Position numbers and translations under genes: made by a program
DNA from: Macropodus opercularis
Taxonomy: Eukaryota; Chordata; Actinopteri; Anabantiformes; Osphronemidae
NCBI GenBank assembly: GCA_030770545.1
Contig: JAUCMP010000030.1
Location: 4,131,001 to 4,195,000, forward strand
DNA length: 64,000 nt
Reading direction: 5' to 3'
The notes under the pieces: model-generated
The model's database searches: none
What the model was told of the DNA's origin: nothing
Seen by the model: the letters and a program-made list of their open reading frames with translations, nothing else
Shown here: positions 31,321 to 43,115 of the stretch, in pieces
How positions within the stretch are numbered: position 1 is the first letter of the stretch
Layout: each line of letters begins with the position of its first letter

Positions 31321-31764
31321 TGTGTTCAGTTCATCCTAGTTTCGTTCAGGAAGATGTTAAGTGACTTAAGCTGCTTATTTCTGTAGAGTCAATGACTTTT
31401 ATTACTTTGAATCTACTTCACTGAAACCAGCTTTGGATGCGTCAGTGTGTGTTACAGGGATCATTATGTTGATTAGTGCTTGATTTGGTTAAATGTGGAT
31501 TTTCAAAAATCAGAGGACACAGTAATAGAGTAAAGCCTCTGAAAAATATTACTATGAAGCTTTTACTGAAACATGGAATGAAGCTGCATTTACCTTCAAC
31601 GCAAACGCGTTTTGTGGCCACACATGTGAACTTTTCCATTCCAATTACGCTGCATCTGTAACAGACAGGTGCTGATGGGACAATACAGAGTGAGGAGACG
31701 TCCCTGCTGGGGTTTATTTGGGCCACGCGTCAATTTAACGCAGCTTCTGCAGCTCTGACCATGT
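31321..31764. other. Spacer between the two direct repeats
   Basis: AT-rich, no gene recognised. Confidence 0.5.
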
Positions 31765-31912
31765 TCATTTCAGCCTGTGCAGACTCATCCTGGCCCCATA
31801 GCAACATGTATGTTGACACAAACATTCTAAAAACCTTTAGGCAACAAACAGCGGCAGAGAGAGGTAGGAATTTTTACAGCTCTGCTAAAAACGTGCATTT
31901 ACTTGTATTTTC
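31765..31912 (+). repeat. Short direct repeat, member 2
   Basis: Same orientation as 31170-31320, about 590 bp apart; a 20-bp deletion relative to member 1 before CTGGCCCC. Confidence 0.92.
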
Positions 31913-32167
31913 TGTCAGTGCATCCTTTTACTGGACTCAGCCACGATGTGTCCGTTTGCTTTACTCGCTTTGAATTGGCTACATTGACTTTGTGCTGATT
32001 TGACTAAAGCTCGGACTCCGAGAGGAACCAGGCCATAGACGCTGGTTGTCCGGGTTTAAAGTTAACACAGCGGGGACATTTAACCTGCAATAAATTGACA
32101 TGGTTGGACGGGTGAGAGGTTTTAAGGGAGGCCTGAGAGTCGACAGCTGTGTAAAGCTCTCGGTGGC

Positions 32168-32300
32168 AGGAGCTAACGGTTAGCATCGCTGTGAGCTAAC
32201 GGTTAGCATCGCTGTGAGCTAACGGTTAGCATCGCTGTGAGCTAACGGTTAGCATCGCTGTGTGCTAACGGTTAGCATCGCTGTGTGCTAACGCTTCTTA
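32168..32300. repeat. 23-bp tandem repeat with near-palindromic core
   Basis: About 5.5 units of CTAACGGTTAGCATCGCTGTGAG; each contains GCTAACGGTTAGC, which is self-complementary except at its centre. Confidence 0.95.
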
Positions 32301-33189
32301 TGCTAAAGATGAGCGCCTGCATGGCGGTGCTAGCCGTTAGCACGCCGATGCTAAGTGAAGCTCGGTACCTGCTCCTGTGTCCCACTCTCCCCTCTGAGAG
32401 GTTCCTCCTTTGGGGAACCGACCACGGCCTCCGCTTCTCTGGCAGAACGAACACGTCCAGACCAAGTCACGCAGTCAAGTCCACGACACTCTCCGCAGAC
32501 AGGAAGCGTTGCTATGGCGACGCTTTGTTAGGTTCAGGCCTCGTCCCCTGGTCTCTGGTCTGCACAAGTATAATGAGCTTGAACAATGATCTGTTATTGT
32601 GGGACTGTGTTGGTACGTGAATAACGTTACGGTTCCTTATCATTACGCTGTGTGATACTCCTAGAAAGTAAACACGTAAATGGCTGCAGCCGCTTCACAG
32701 GCGTCACACGTTAGATTCCCTGTCACACGCTGCTGTTCCTGTGACGCAGCCAGAGCTGAATTAATTGGGTTTAGTTACTGTAAGTTAATGGTACGAACTG
32801 GAGTTTGGGGAGCGAACGTGACGTCATCTTGGTGGTGGCCAACATCTCAGAGAACAGCAGCATGTTCCACTAACACTGACTACAGAGGCTGAGTGGAAGG
32901 TGCTCATGTTCCCCAGCCTGACGTATTGAACACGAGGTCACAGGTCAAACAACGCGCGACACCGAGGAGAAACGTTCTCACCGAGGTTTGCAAAGCAGCT
33001 GCTGGGAGCGAAACCTTCTGCGACACGTCAGCCTGCGTCCACCTAGAAAAGACTGCATCCGTGTGTTTCTGCCATTAAACACGGACCCAATGTGAAGCTC
33101 TGCTTGTTCATCCTGATTATTGGATTTGAAATTGAAAACACAATGTTTTCATGGTGTCACTGACATTTGATTCCAAAATAAACTTTAGT
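32301..33189. other. Stretch without a recognised gene
   Basis: A plus-strand frame 32285-32620 is open after the tandem repeat but begins inside it and has no family resemblance. Confidence 0.4.
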
Positions 33190-34105
33190 ATTGTGTCATT
33201 ACAGATGAGACAACGAGAAGAAAGGAAGATAGAAAAGATGGAGGTTATAGTTGAAGAGGAAGAGGACAAGGAGGAGGTAAAGGAGGAGGAGGTGGAGGAG
33301 GTGGAAAATAGAAAAAAAAAGAGGGAGACAATAAAAAAGGAGAAAAGGGAAGAAAAGGACAAACTAAAGAGGGAGAAAAGAGAAAGAAAAAGAGAGGAAA
33401 AAGAGGAGAAAGAAAAAAGAAAAAGAGAGAAAAAGGAGGAGAAAGAAGAAAGAAAAAGAGAGAAAGAGGAGGAGAAAGAGAAAAGAAAAAGGGAAATAAG
33501 GAAAGAAAAGGAAAGGAGAAAGAAGAAGAAAGAGGAGGAAAAATTAAGAAAACTAGTTTTAGAAACGATTAAAGAAACAAGAATTAAATGCGAGAAATGG
33601 GAGAAACAAAACTACAGAAATTATAATTGGCAACGTGAAATTAAAAAAGCAAAAATAACAAGACCTCTTGACATGAACCAAATTTGCTGCTAAAATACTG
33701 AAAAACGGTGAAAGGGAGGATTGGAGAAAGGGAAAAAAGGTGAGAGAGGAGGAGGAGAAAGGGAAAAAAGGTGAGAGAGGAGGAGGAGAACAAAGGAAAA
33801 AAAGGTGAGAGAGGAGGAGGAGAAGAAAAAGTGAGAGAGGAGGAGGAGAACAAAGAAAAAAAGGTGAGAGAGGAGGAGGAGAAGAAAAAGAAAAAGTGAG
33901 AGAGGAGGAGGAGAACAAAGAAAAAAAGGTGAGAGAGGAGGAGGAGAAGAAAGAGAAAAGGTGAGAGAGGAGGAGAACAAAGGAAAAAAAGGTGAGAGAG
34001 GAGGAGGAGAAGAAAAAGGAAAGGTGAGAGAGGAGGAGGAGGAGAAAGAAAGAAAAAGGGAGATGGAGGAGGAGGAGGCTCAAAAAGAGTGGAAAGAATA
34101 AAAAT
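33190..34105 (+). repeat. ~0.9-kb polypurine tract with a GGTGAGAGAGGAGGAGGAGAA-type minisatellite
   Basis: The plus strand is almost entirely A and G. The first half (to about 33690) is irregular AAAGAGAGAAAAAG; the second half (33710-34060) is a tandem array of roughly 30-40-bp units built on GGTGAGAGAGGAGGAGGAGA plus A-rich spacers. A 180-codon Lys/Glu/Arg frame (33151-33693) crosses the first half. It would form a charged helix, but its composition follows directly from the purine bias; the last 40 codons are less repetitive (LVLETIKETRIKCEKWEKQN), so a real coiled-coil protein is not fully excluded. Confidence 0.9.
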
Positions 34106-34394
34106 AAGAGGTAGTAGGAGGAGCACAGGAGCAGCCTGACAGCCTGGGCCACTCAATGTCAAAGTAAGACACTAATGGTTTCTACTGTAAATGTCTGTGG
34201 CAGCCACCTGACGACAACGTGACCAGCGGTGACGCCGCGACCGTGGTGTGTGTGGCGTTAAGGTCAAGGAGGTCGGCGGGTGTGTGTCTGTGTGGGAGGA
34301 GCGTGTGTGTGTGTGTGTGTTGGTACCAACCAGCTACAGCTGCGCTGTATGAGCGCACACTGAGCGTTGGACGCGAAGCTGCCGTCAGCAGCCA

Positions 34395-35490
34395 CGACGA
34401 GCCTGGGACTGACGAGCCTCAGGAGACAGGAGTCGGCCACCAATCGTAGGGTCGGCGGTCGGCTCCCGGCTCCTCCGGACTTGATGGAAATGTCCACGTG
34501 ACAGCAGTGCAGCGAGAACAAAAGACTAAAGGGGCTCATGTACCATTTAAAAATGTAAAATAGAAAAGTATCGCGTCCGTAAGTCGACTCAGTGACCACC
34601 GCTACCGGCCGGGTTTGGAAGGCTGGTTCGCCCACGACGGGTAAGATCCCACCTCAAACCCCGGGACGACCTAAGGCAGGCACAGTCACGATAACCTGGG
34701 AGGCTGTTTTCTCTGACGCGCCAGGCACATGCCCCCAAAACACGACGACACGGAGACGGTGGTGGGTAGGGCCGCCATCGTCTCGGTGCCAAATGGCGTT
34801 CAAAGGAACGGGCAGAGTAGCGGGTGCGAGAATCCAACAACAGCCTCTTAGCTGCTAGTGGTGCGTTAACATGGAAGGCTGGTTCGCCCGTGACGGTAAG
34901 ATCCCACCTCAAACCCCGGGACGACCTAAGGCACAGTCACGATTGTTTGAAGTCACTTACGAGCCTCAGGAGACAGGAGTCGTCCACCAATCGTAGGGTC
35001 GGCGGTTCGACTCCCGGCTCCTCTGGATTTGATTGATGGTTGATGTGTCGTTCAGACGCTGGACTGACTATGAGTCCACTCAGTGACCTCCAGGTTTGGA
35101 AGGCTGGTTCGCCCATGACGGGTAACATTCGTAAACCGGGAGGCACAGTCACGATAACCTGGGAGGCTGTTTTCTAGGGTGCATGCCCCCAAAACATGAC
35201 AAGTCGGGACTAACGAGCCTCAGGAGACAGGAGTCGGCCACCAATCGTAGGGTCGGCGGTTCGACTCCCGGCTCCTCTGGACTCTGGTTGATTTGTTCTT
35301 CAGACACTGAAGGCTGACAGTTGTTCCCAGTGTGTGAATGTATCTCAAAGTGCTGCATGAGTCCACTCAGTGACCTCCAGGTTTGGAAGGCTGGTTCGCC
35401 CATGACGGGTAACAATCTTTAACCCGGAGGCACAGTCACGATAACCTGGGAGGCGGTTGTGTCACACCAGGCACGTGCCCCCCAGCCCAG
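34395..35490 (+). repeat. Cluster of tRNA-SINE-like modules in alternating array
   Basis: Two modules alternate. Module A (34403, 34960, 35208) reads GAGCCTCAGGAGACAGGAGTC and GGTCGGCGGTTCGACTCCCG; the GGTTCGACTCC is a tRNA B-box, so it is the right half of a tRNA-derived SINE head. Module B (34610, 34868, 35092, 35380) reads GGAAGGCTGGTTCGCCCA, GGGAGGCACAGTCACGATAA and CCTGGGAGGC. Spacing is 250-290 bp for the later units. No A-box or tail is intact. Confidence 0.75.
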
Positions 35491-35654
35491 CCTGCTCCCC
35501 CAGCTTCCTCCATCAGAGTGACTGTGCTGCTGTGTTTGGTAGTTTGGTGTCATCAGGTGGTCGCCTTGTGCATTTATAGAAGAAACCTTTAACTGGTATA
35601 AGGCTGCTCCTAAATGAATTTATTGAACTCAAGTTAAGCTGTGATGTCTCCAGT

Positions 35655-36000
35655 CCAGACAGCAACAAGGAGCCGGGTTGGATTCCCGGGTGGCCCAGGT
35701 GCTTTTCTGTGAGGAGTTTGCATGTTCTCCTCGTGTCGGTTTCCTCCCACAGTCCAAAGACATGCAGTCATTTAACTGGAGACTCTAAACTGTGACTGTT
35801 TGTTCCTCTCTGCCTGTATGTGGTTCTGTGATGGACTGGCGACCTGTCCAGGCTAAACCCTGCCGCTCGCCCACATAGAAAGTTAGAAAGGTGCTTTATT
35901 CAAGCCACAGCGCAGCGTCCAGCAGAAACCAGTGACAGCTGGGACAGGCTCCAGCAGCCGCCACCCTTAAAGCGGGTGAGCGGCTGAAGATGAGTGCCCC
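35655..36000 (+). mobile_element. Teleost tRNA-related SINE-like repeat
   Basis: GTTGGATTCCCGGGTGG (B-box-like), GGAGTTTGCATGTTCTCC, GGTTTCCTCCCACAGTCCAA, GACTGGCGACCTGTCCAGG and GACAGCTGGGACAGGCTCCA follow in the order found in a very common fish interspersed repeat. I recognise the family by these words but not its formal name. A 60-bp foreign piece lies near 35880-35930. Confidence 0.8.
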
Positions 36001-36374
36001 CTTCCTCCCTCCACGCTTACAGCCCCCGCCTCAGCACCCACTTCACTCTCCAGGTGAGTGACCTCTGCTCAGCCGTCCACCCCTTCAGGGAGGCGGCGGC
36101 TCATCGGGACGTTACCTGTGTTGTTCGAGTCACGGGAGTCACGGTGTGAACGTAAAGGTGTCGAGGTTCCTGGGGTGAGTTGTACTGACTGTAGCCTACA
36201 CGAGTGGAGGCCAGGGGTGGGTGGACCTCTCTGTTTGGTAGGTCTGTTTGGTCCAGAAGAGTCTGGTTGTTAGTGGAGAGGCTGTAGGTGAAGGTTTCTC
36301 AAGCCACGTTAGGTCACATGTGCAAAGTTTGTACCGAAATATGGAGAGATGCTAAATGTCAGTCTCCATGATTG
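36001..36374. other. Stretch without a recognised gene
   Basis: CTCCAGGTGAGTGACC at 36050 resembles a splice donor; no exon can be supported. Confidence 0.4.
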
Positions 36375-36605
36375 TATTAATAGGTTAGAGTAGTGTTGGT
36401 TGTGTTTTATTGGTAGGATTTATTATGCTTATATTACTAGGTTATGTTTATATTAGTGGTTGTTTATATTAGTAGCTTGTTTGTGGTAGTGGGTTGTTTA
36501 TACTAGTAGTTTATGTTTATATTAGTAGGTTATGTTTATATTAGTGGTTGTTTATATTAGTAGCTTGTTTGTGTTAGTGGGTTGTTTTTATTGGTAGGTT
36601 GTGTT
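36375..36605. repeat. Degenerate AT/GT minisatellite
   Basis: Words of the type GGTTATGTTTATATTAGTAG and GGTTGTTTATATTAGTAG recur every 15-25 bp, with a longer block of about 95 bp repeated once (from 36431 and from 36527). Confidence 0.85.
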
Positions 36606-37938
36606 TGTTGGTTACCAAACAGAGAGGTCAAAGATTAAATTCCAAATTCATATCTAAATTTAACCATAGCTATGTATTTGTTCATTCACCTTCCAATTTC
36701 CAAATTAACTTTTATTTTCAGGTATTTACACCTGCATCTGATACACAACGTAGAAGACGGCACCTTTGTCTGAACCCACACGCTTCAACTACAGTATAGC
36801 AGTAATACACCCACTAGACTGAAGTGAACAGAATATGAACACGTGCACTAATACAGTAACTGCATTCAGCCTGTGGCTTCACCAAACGTTAGCTGTGTTT
36901 GCTTGTGATGCTTTTCCAGGTTTGACCGTAACCTCTAGCAGTTGCTCCCTTTACGTGTTAATTGTTTGAAGGTCTAACAAACCTGTCAGTCACATGTTCC
37001 AGCACTTTTACTCACACGAAACACGGGTGGGTTCTGACAGAACGTGCTCTCTGCTAAGTTCTGCATCAGACTCAGATGTAAATATCTGGAAGTATGATTA
37101 AAAGCAGAATCGTGACCTGGTAGCTGTGAATGGGCTCCATTGGTTAATGAGGTAATGAACTGAGTTGGATGAAGGATTTTGCTTCGCTGGTTCGTGGGCC
37201 TGCCACCTGCAGTGCAGTCCTTACACTCTGCCTGGGCTACAGAACACCTGTTCACACCGGACTCAACATCAAACGTCACCACGAGGCACCTGAAAACCTC
37301 AGACGGAGGTCAGGGTTCGGCCTTTGGGTTGCGTCGCTGGGCGCAGCCACGCTCGTATGGGCACCACAGTGAAAAGGGGGTCTGGGCCGTCAGGTTAGCG
37401 CCACCCGGTGGTCGCTGGGAGCCGCCTCCGGGAGAGGCCATGGAGGAGGACTGTTGGTCGGCCTCGACAAAACAGACGCCGGGACGGAGACGCTCACGGG
37501 TGGAGTCACTGAATTACATTGTTTGGTTAAATACTGATCAGCAGTTTGACTTGTCATCCACACGAGTCAAACAATAACTTCACTTTATGACAAGCCATGA
37601 TTTTATTTGACAAAAACATTTGCCGTTGCTCCAAAGTGTAAAGCTAAGTTGGGAGCAAGTCGTTTTCAATTTCTCACTATGATTAAGACGTAGTGTCTTT
37701 ACTCCAATCACTGTGTGCATCTCCATAATTCAAAACACAGTGTTTGCCTTTTATGATTATTACCCACAGTGCTTAGCAAACGCTGCCCCTCAGCTCGCTG
37801 CACAAATACCAGTTGTAATGAACTGACTTAGTTCCTGTTTGTATTCAGAGTCATTTCATCCAGGAACAGCACAGTAAGAACATTTCACTCACACTAATGT
37901 AGAAACACACATCAAGTGCATTGCACAGCAGTAGCATC
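36606..37938. other. Stretch without a recognised gene, up to the duplication junction
   Basis: A 132-codon frame (37179-37577) in GC-rich sequence has no family resemblance. The second copy begins at 37939 right after GCAGTAGCATC; no transposon, microsatellite or N gap marks the junction. Confidence 0.5.
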
Positions 37939-38678
37939 TCTTTCAGTGCTTCACCTCCGAGTCCCTCGTTTCTGGGAGAGTCTGCGTCAGGGTTGAGGCG
38001 GAGGAGAGTTCGGCCAATAGTCCAACCTCAGATTCAGGAGGAACGATTCGCTCTCTGCTGGGTTTGCCGCTGGTGTGAGAATCGCTCCTCCGGGTCTGAG
38101 GCCATCGTCCCGACCGGAAACGGCGGCTAGTTGTTGTTAGAGGACGGTTCCTGCTCCGAGCGGAGGAGCGAAGCATCTTTTGGTCTCGTTCACCAGCGAG
38201 AGAACGAGCGCTAGACCGACGGACGGTGAAGGAGGAGCCGAGCCAAAGGGCAAAGCTCTCGGTTCACCCGTCGAGCTACGTTCCTTCTCTCTAAGGTCGT
38301 GACCTTTGATTCACGACCAAAAGAACAGGCCGCCGCTCCTCCACGTGGAGGGGAGCCTTGGGGTTAGGCTAGGGTTGGGGTTTGCTGACGGCTCGGCATC
38401 AGGTCTGGATGCCTCCTGGATCCCTTCCAGGTCAGGGATTCCAGGAAAGACCCGCGGGGAGGCCCTGCGATCCCCCCGGTGATCTGGGGGTGGCCAGCGA
38501 GTGGGACTGGGGTCAGGGCCACGGTGACCAATTGGAAAACTCGAACAACACAAGCGACGTCCAGGTGGGCCTCCGCCTCCCTGAGGGGGCCAACGGCTCC
38601 GCAGAGGTCAGGGGTGGGGGGCGAGGTGGGGGCGTGCGCTCCTCCTCCTCCTCCTCCTGGTCCTCCTCCTCCTCTCTT

Positions 38679-39542
38679 CCTCCCTCACACTGAGCTCCTC
38701 GCCTCCCTCTCTCCCTCCCTCACATTGAGAGAGAGAGGGAGGTGGAGGAGGAGCGACCTTCTCCTCCTCTCTCTCTACCTCCCTCACATCGCGCTCTCCG
38801 CCTCCCTCTCTCCCTCCCTCACATTGAGAGAGAGAGGGAGGTGGAGCAGGAGCGACCCTGTTCTCCTCCCCCTCCCTCACATCGAGCTCTCCGCCTCCCT
38901 CTCTCCCTCCCTCACATTGAGAGAGAGAGGGAGGTGGAGCAGGAGCAACCTTCTCCTCCTCTCTCTCCCTCCCTCACATCGCGCTCTCCGCCTCCCTCTC
39001 TCTCTCCCTCACATTGAGAGAGAGAGGGAGGTGGAGCAGGAGCAACCCTGTTCTCCTCCCCCTCCCTCACATCGATCTCTCCGCCTCCCTCTCTCCCTCC
39101 CTCACATTGAGAGAGAGAGGGAGGTGGAGCAGGAGCAACCCTGTTCTCCTCCCCCTCCCTCACATCGATCTCTCCGCCTCCCTCTCTCCCTCCATCACAA
39201 TGAGAGAGAGAGGGAGGTGGAGGAGGAGCAACCTTCTCCTCCTCTCTCTCCCCCTCCCTCACATCGCGCTCTCCGCCTCCCTCTCTCCCTCCCTCACATT
39301 GAGAGAGAGAGGGAGGTGGAGCAGGAGCAACCCTGTTCTCCTTCTCTCTCTCCCCCTCCCTCACATCGAGCTCTCCGCCTCCCTCTCTCCCTCCCTCACA
39401 TTGAGAGAGAGAGGGAGGTGGAGGAGGAGCAACCCTGTTCTCCTCCCCCTCCCTCACATCGAGCTCTCCGCCTCCCTCTCTCCCTCCCTCACATTGAGAG
39501 AGAGAGGGAGGTGGAGGAGGAGCAACCCCCCTTCTCCTCCCT
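38679..39542. repeat. 93-bp minisatellite (right copy, about 9 units)
   Basis: Same array as 741-1511 with one further unit (CATCGATCTCTCCGCC-type unit doubled), plus a few substitutions that restore the consensus CATTGAGAGAGAG where the left copy has CATTGAGATATAG. Confidence 0.95.
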
Positions 39543-39696
39543 CATTGTAAATATTTGTAAATAACCCCCCCACACCCGAAGTCAAGCTCCCTCCCCTCTC
39601 TCTCCCCACAAGGCCTCCCCCCCACATCGAGCTCCCTACCTCCTTACACCCCCTCCTGTACATAGTTTTAATAAAGTTCAGAGCATGACTGGCTTG
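39543..39696 (+). promoter_or_regulatory. 3'UTR-like segment (right copy)
   Basis: Keeps both TGTAAATA octamers and the AATAAA (39670-39675). It has lost a few bases in the CTCTCTCCCC stretch between them. Confidence 0.4.
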
Positions 39697-40220
39697 TTTC
39701 CGTGGCTTCTTTCTTGTGCTGCAGCTTCAGCTCAGGCTCCAGGTGAAACTGAGCAGAGCTTCTAGCAGAGCTGCTCTATGTTGGACTCTGCTCGTCTGCA
39801 GAGCTTCGAGTCAGACGCCTCCTGGTTGAGTCAGAGACGTCTCCTCACAGCACACGGACTCTAACCCTGGGATGATCTCTCACAGTGTTTGTATTAACTT
39901 GGACGGATGAGCCTAAAGAAACGAATCTAAGGGTCGCGTGGTTACAGTGGCCGACGATGGCTAATAACCATTTGTGCCCCGACTCCATCTTAACGTGACG
40001 AGACTGGTGTAATGACATGTTGGCGACAAACGGGAAAAATGAGAAAACAAATGAGAGCAAAGACTTTTACTGATCTCAGTGCAAATGGTTTCAACACAAG
40101 ACTAAAATACAAGGAAGCTTCAGAGCCAAGAAATATGGTTTGACAGGAATCTGATTCCTGCTCCAAACTGGACTCCATCACACATCCTGTAAACACAAGG
40201 AGAAATGGTTGGGGTTAACC

Positions 40221-40666
40221 ACAGGACACAGAGCAGACTGTGGTGGACTACAGGAGAAAGCTCCCCCACGACCATCAACGGTTCTGCAGTGGAGCAGGTG
40301 AGCAGCACCAAGTTCCTGGGTGTGGACCTCTTCTGGAGCAACAACCCTGCATCACTGGCCAGGAAGGGAAACAGAGTCTCTACTTCCTCCGCAGAGCCCC
40401 CCCTCCATCATGCTGCCCTTCTACAGAGGTGCTGTGGAGAGCATCCTGACCAGCAGCATCACTGTGTGCTACGGAGCCTGCAGCGCCACCTGCAGGAAGA
40501 CACTTCACTCCCTCTCCCCTCCCTCCAAAAGCTCTATGGCTCACGCCTGACTCAGGGACAGTTTCCTCCAGCAGGCTGTGAGGAGGCTGAATTCCCTTCC
40601 TGCTCTGCCCTGTCAACACAAGGTCCCGCCTCTCACTGACTAACACACTGACAACTCCCATCTCCA
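40221..40666 (+). pseudogene. L2-clade LINE fragment (right copy)
   Basis: Same frameshifts as 2195-2640; only a base or two differs (T to A near the end of the first frame), so the decay preceded the duplication. Confidence 0.8.
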
Positions 40667-42674
40667 CTCACGCACACATCTACGCCAGTCACCTCATCCC
40701 CTGCACTGATTCACTTTACGCCAGCATAAAGCTTCTGTACGTTCCGTAAACGTTATTTTTCATACCCCTGAACATTTCCACACTTAGTAACATAGTCCTT
40801 GTATATTTTGTGTACAGTTCCGTTGTATAAACGCACAATGTATGTAACGGGTTTGAGAGACACAAATGTCAATTCTCCGTGTGTCACACACATAAAGCAG
40901 CATTGACAAATACAGCTGACGTTGACGTTTTACAGCCGTGTTCATAGTGTAAAGAGTTAATAAACGTCGGGAGCGTGGCTGGTTTGTTTCCGTGTCTTCT
41001 TTCTCTTGTTCCAGGTGAAACACTAAGCAGCTGCTTTATGTTGGACTCTACTCGTCTCTGCTGAGCTTAAAGTCAGACGCCTCTTGGTTTAGTCAGAAAT
41101 CTCACTAACGCGTCTCTTCACATTAACCGAAGTCATTTCAACGCTGCAGAAACACACACAACAGCGCGAATGAAGAAAAGCTGAACCTTTAGGTCAAAGC
41201 ATCAAAACAAAGTGAAGAGTTGCCTGAATAAACTGAAACACACCTGGAAACTATGCGGCTCTGAAAAATCTACGGTTGTGTCCAGTCAGTCAACGATAGA
41301 AACCTGAAGCTGAGTGTTAGAAAACGAGGGAAAACACTGAATGGTAGTTATTTCTGAACTGATGCAAACAGAGTCACTACACAGGCCCTGAATAAAATAC
41401 TAGCAACCACAGACATCGGCCAAACTAAGGAGTCGATGCAGAACCAGCGTCTGCTTGAACATCCTACCCATGCGCTGCTACTGGTTCTGCTTCTAAGTTA
41501 GAGGAACAATCCTTTTATCGGATGCAAGTCTGCTTGTGGCCTGTGGTTCAACATCAACACACGTCTGTGTTTCTGGATTTGTTTCTATTATTGGAAATTA
41601 TATCAAAAAAAAAAGCAGCGATATGACAAAGTCTCCCTCAGCAAACTGTTGGACCGACTCACGTTTGTTAATGTGTTCAGGAATCCCCAGGTTTACTGGG
41701 GAACTTACAGATGTACAGTCATTGACAGAAGTTGCTCTCGGTTGCTCTGCGTTCTTTTAAAGGATTTTGGTTCAGCAGTCCTAGAACCAACAGAAACGCT
41801 GAAACTAGCTACAGAAAAACAACAGGTCGCATCTCTTCAAGGAAGAACGTGAAGCTTGTGGATGTGCCAGGACACTGTCAAACGGCTGAAGCTCGTCAAA
41901 CGGCCAACACCTTGTATTTGACCCATAATAAAGCAGGAACACTATCAGAAAGTTAATCAGGAGCTAAGAGGAATGTGATGCTACTCACTGGCAGGAACCA
42001 GAGCCACCAGTGCTCCGATGACGCGTGACCACCTCGCTGAACACAAAGCAGGTTATTCACAGTCTCACCCTACAGCCTGAGCAGCGACGGATTCTTCGCT
42101 GGCTAGCGTCCTTTCACAATAAAACAGCTGGCGCAGTCGTCGACAGTCACGGACCGAGTCCTGACGTCGAGGGAGCACAAAGAGGAGACCTGGGTGGGAG
42201 GTCAACCGCAAGACGAGGATCCCGACTCCCACCCAGACCGAAGTCTGGGGGCAACCGGTCAGAACCTGAAGCCTAGACTTCTTCCTCCTCTAGCCGCTGC
42301 CTCTTACCTGCTGCACTTACCCGATCCAGACACTCAGCGACTGAACGCTGGAGACACACGGCTCTGAGTCTGACGAAAGCTGTAGATGAGGACAGAGAGA
42401 AACACGAGAGACCAGCTCAGTCACACGTGGACGTGGTGGAGCGAGGAAACAGATGGAAAACCAGATGTGCTTGACTTTGCCCTCTCAGTCTGGGTGTTGT
42501 GAGTCACCGTAGGGAAAGAGACGTTACGGTGAGGGAAGCTGGTCTGGAGGCTGCTCACCTGGGAGCTGCTGTGATGTTTGGCAGCACGGGGAGAGCTCTG
42601 GGTGTTTCCAGACAGCAGGGCTAGTGACGGGGTTTGAGCTGGGGGAGGGTCCGATACAGCAGGTGGCGCTAAAC

Positions 42675-42805
42675 ACCGCAGAAGAAGCAGCAAAGGAGGA
42701 AGAAGAAGAAGCAGCAGCAAAGGAGGACGACGACGAAGAAGAAGAAGCAGCAGCAAAGGAGGACGACGAAGAAGAAGAAGGAAGCAGAAGCAGCAGCAGC
42801 AGCAC
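42675..42805. repeat. GAA/GCA/GAC triplet run (right copy)
   Basis: Identical in pattern to 4636-4765. Confidence 0.85.
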
Positions 42806-42970
42806 TGGCGCGCATGGCGTCTGCGCTCTGAGAAGGCAACAGGTAGATTTTTATTAAACAGCTGGAGACATGACAAGTGGCGGATTTTGTAGCCGAGCTT
42901 TTTTTGTTTTGTTTTGTTTTATCGCTTTCCAGGTGACTTTAGGTCGTCCAGAGTTAAGGCTCTGTTAGCC

Positions 42971-43017
42971 AATCTATGCTAAGCTAAGCTAAGCTAAGCT
43001 AAGCTAAGCTAAGCTAC
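42971..43017. repeat. GCTAA microsatellite (right copy)
   Basis: Eight or so uninterrupted GCTAA units; the left copy has GGCTA interruptions. Confidence 0.9.
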
Positions 43018-43115
43018 CTAATATTACGATGAAGACATTTGCTGTGCTCCGTACATGTAGAACGTTTCTTCTGTCCTTACCTCGTGTTATGTGACAGCGC
43101 TAGGAAGAAAGGGCT

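Noticed and set aside
32160..32300. CRISPR-like array from regular 23-bp repeats
   Set aside because: Repeats are contiguous without spacers, and the sequence is vertebrate nuclear DNA.
33559..34162. Long minus-strand Ser/Phe/Leu/Pro frames
   Set aside because: Complement of the purine tract; composition only.
34403..35280. Possible tRNA genes from the GGTTCGACTCC B-box
   Set aside because: No matching A-box, acceptor stem or anticodon arm upstream; better explained as SINE-head fragments.
37179..37577. 132-codon plus-strand frame near the junction
   Set aside because: No family resemblance and no splice or promoter support.
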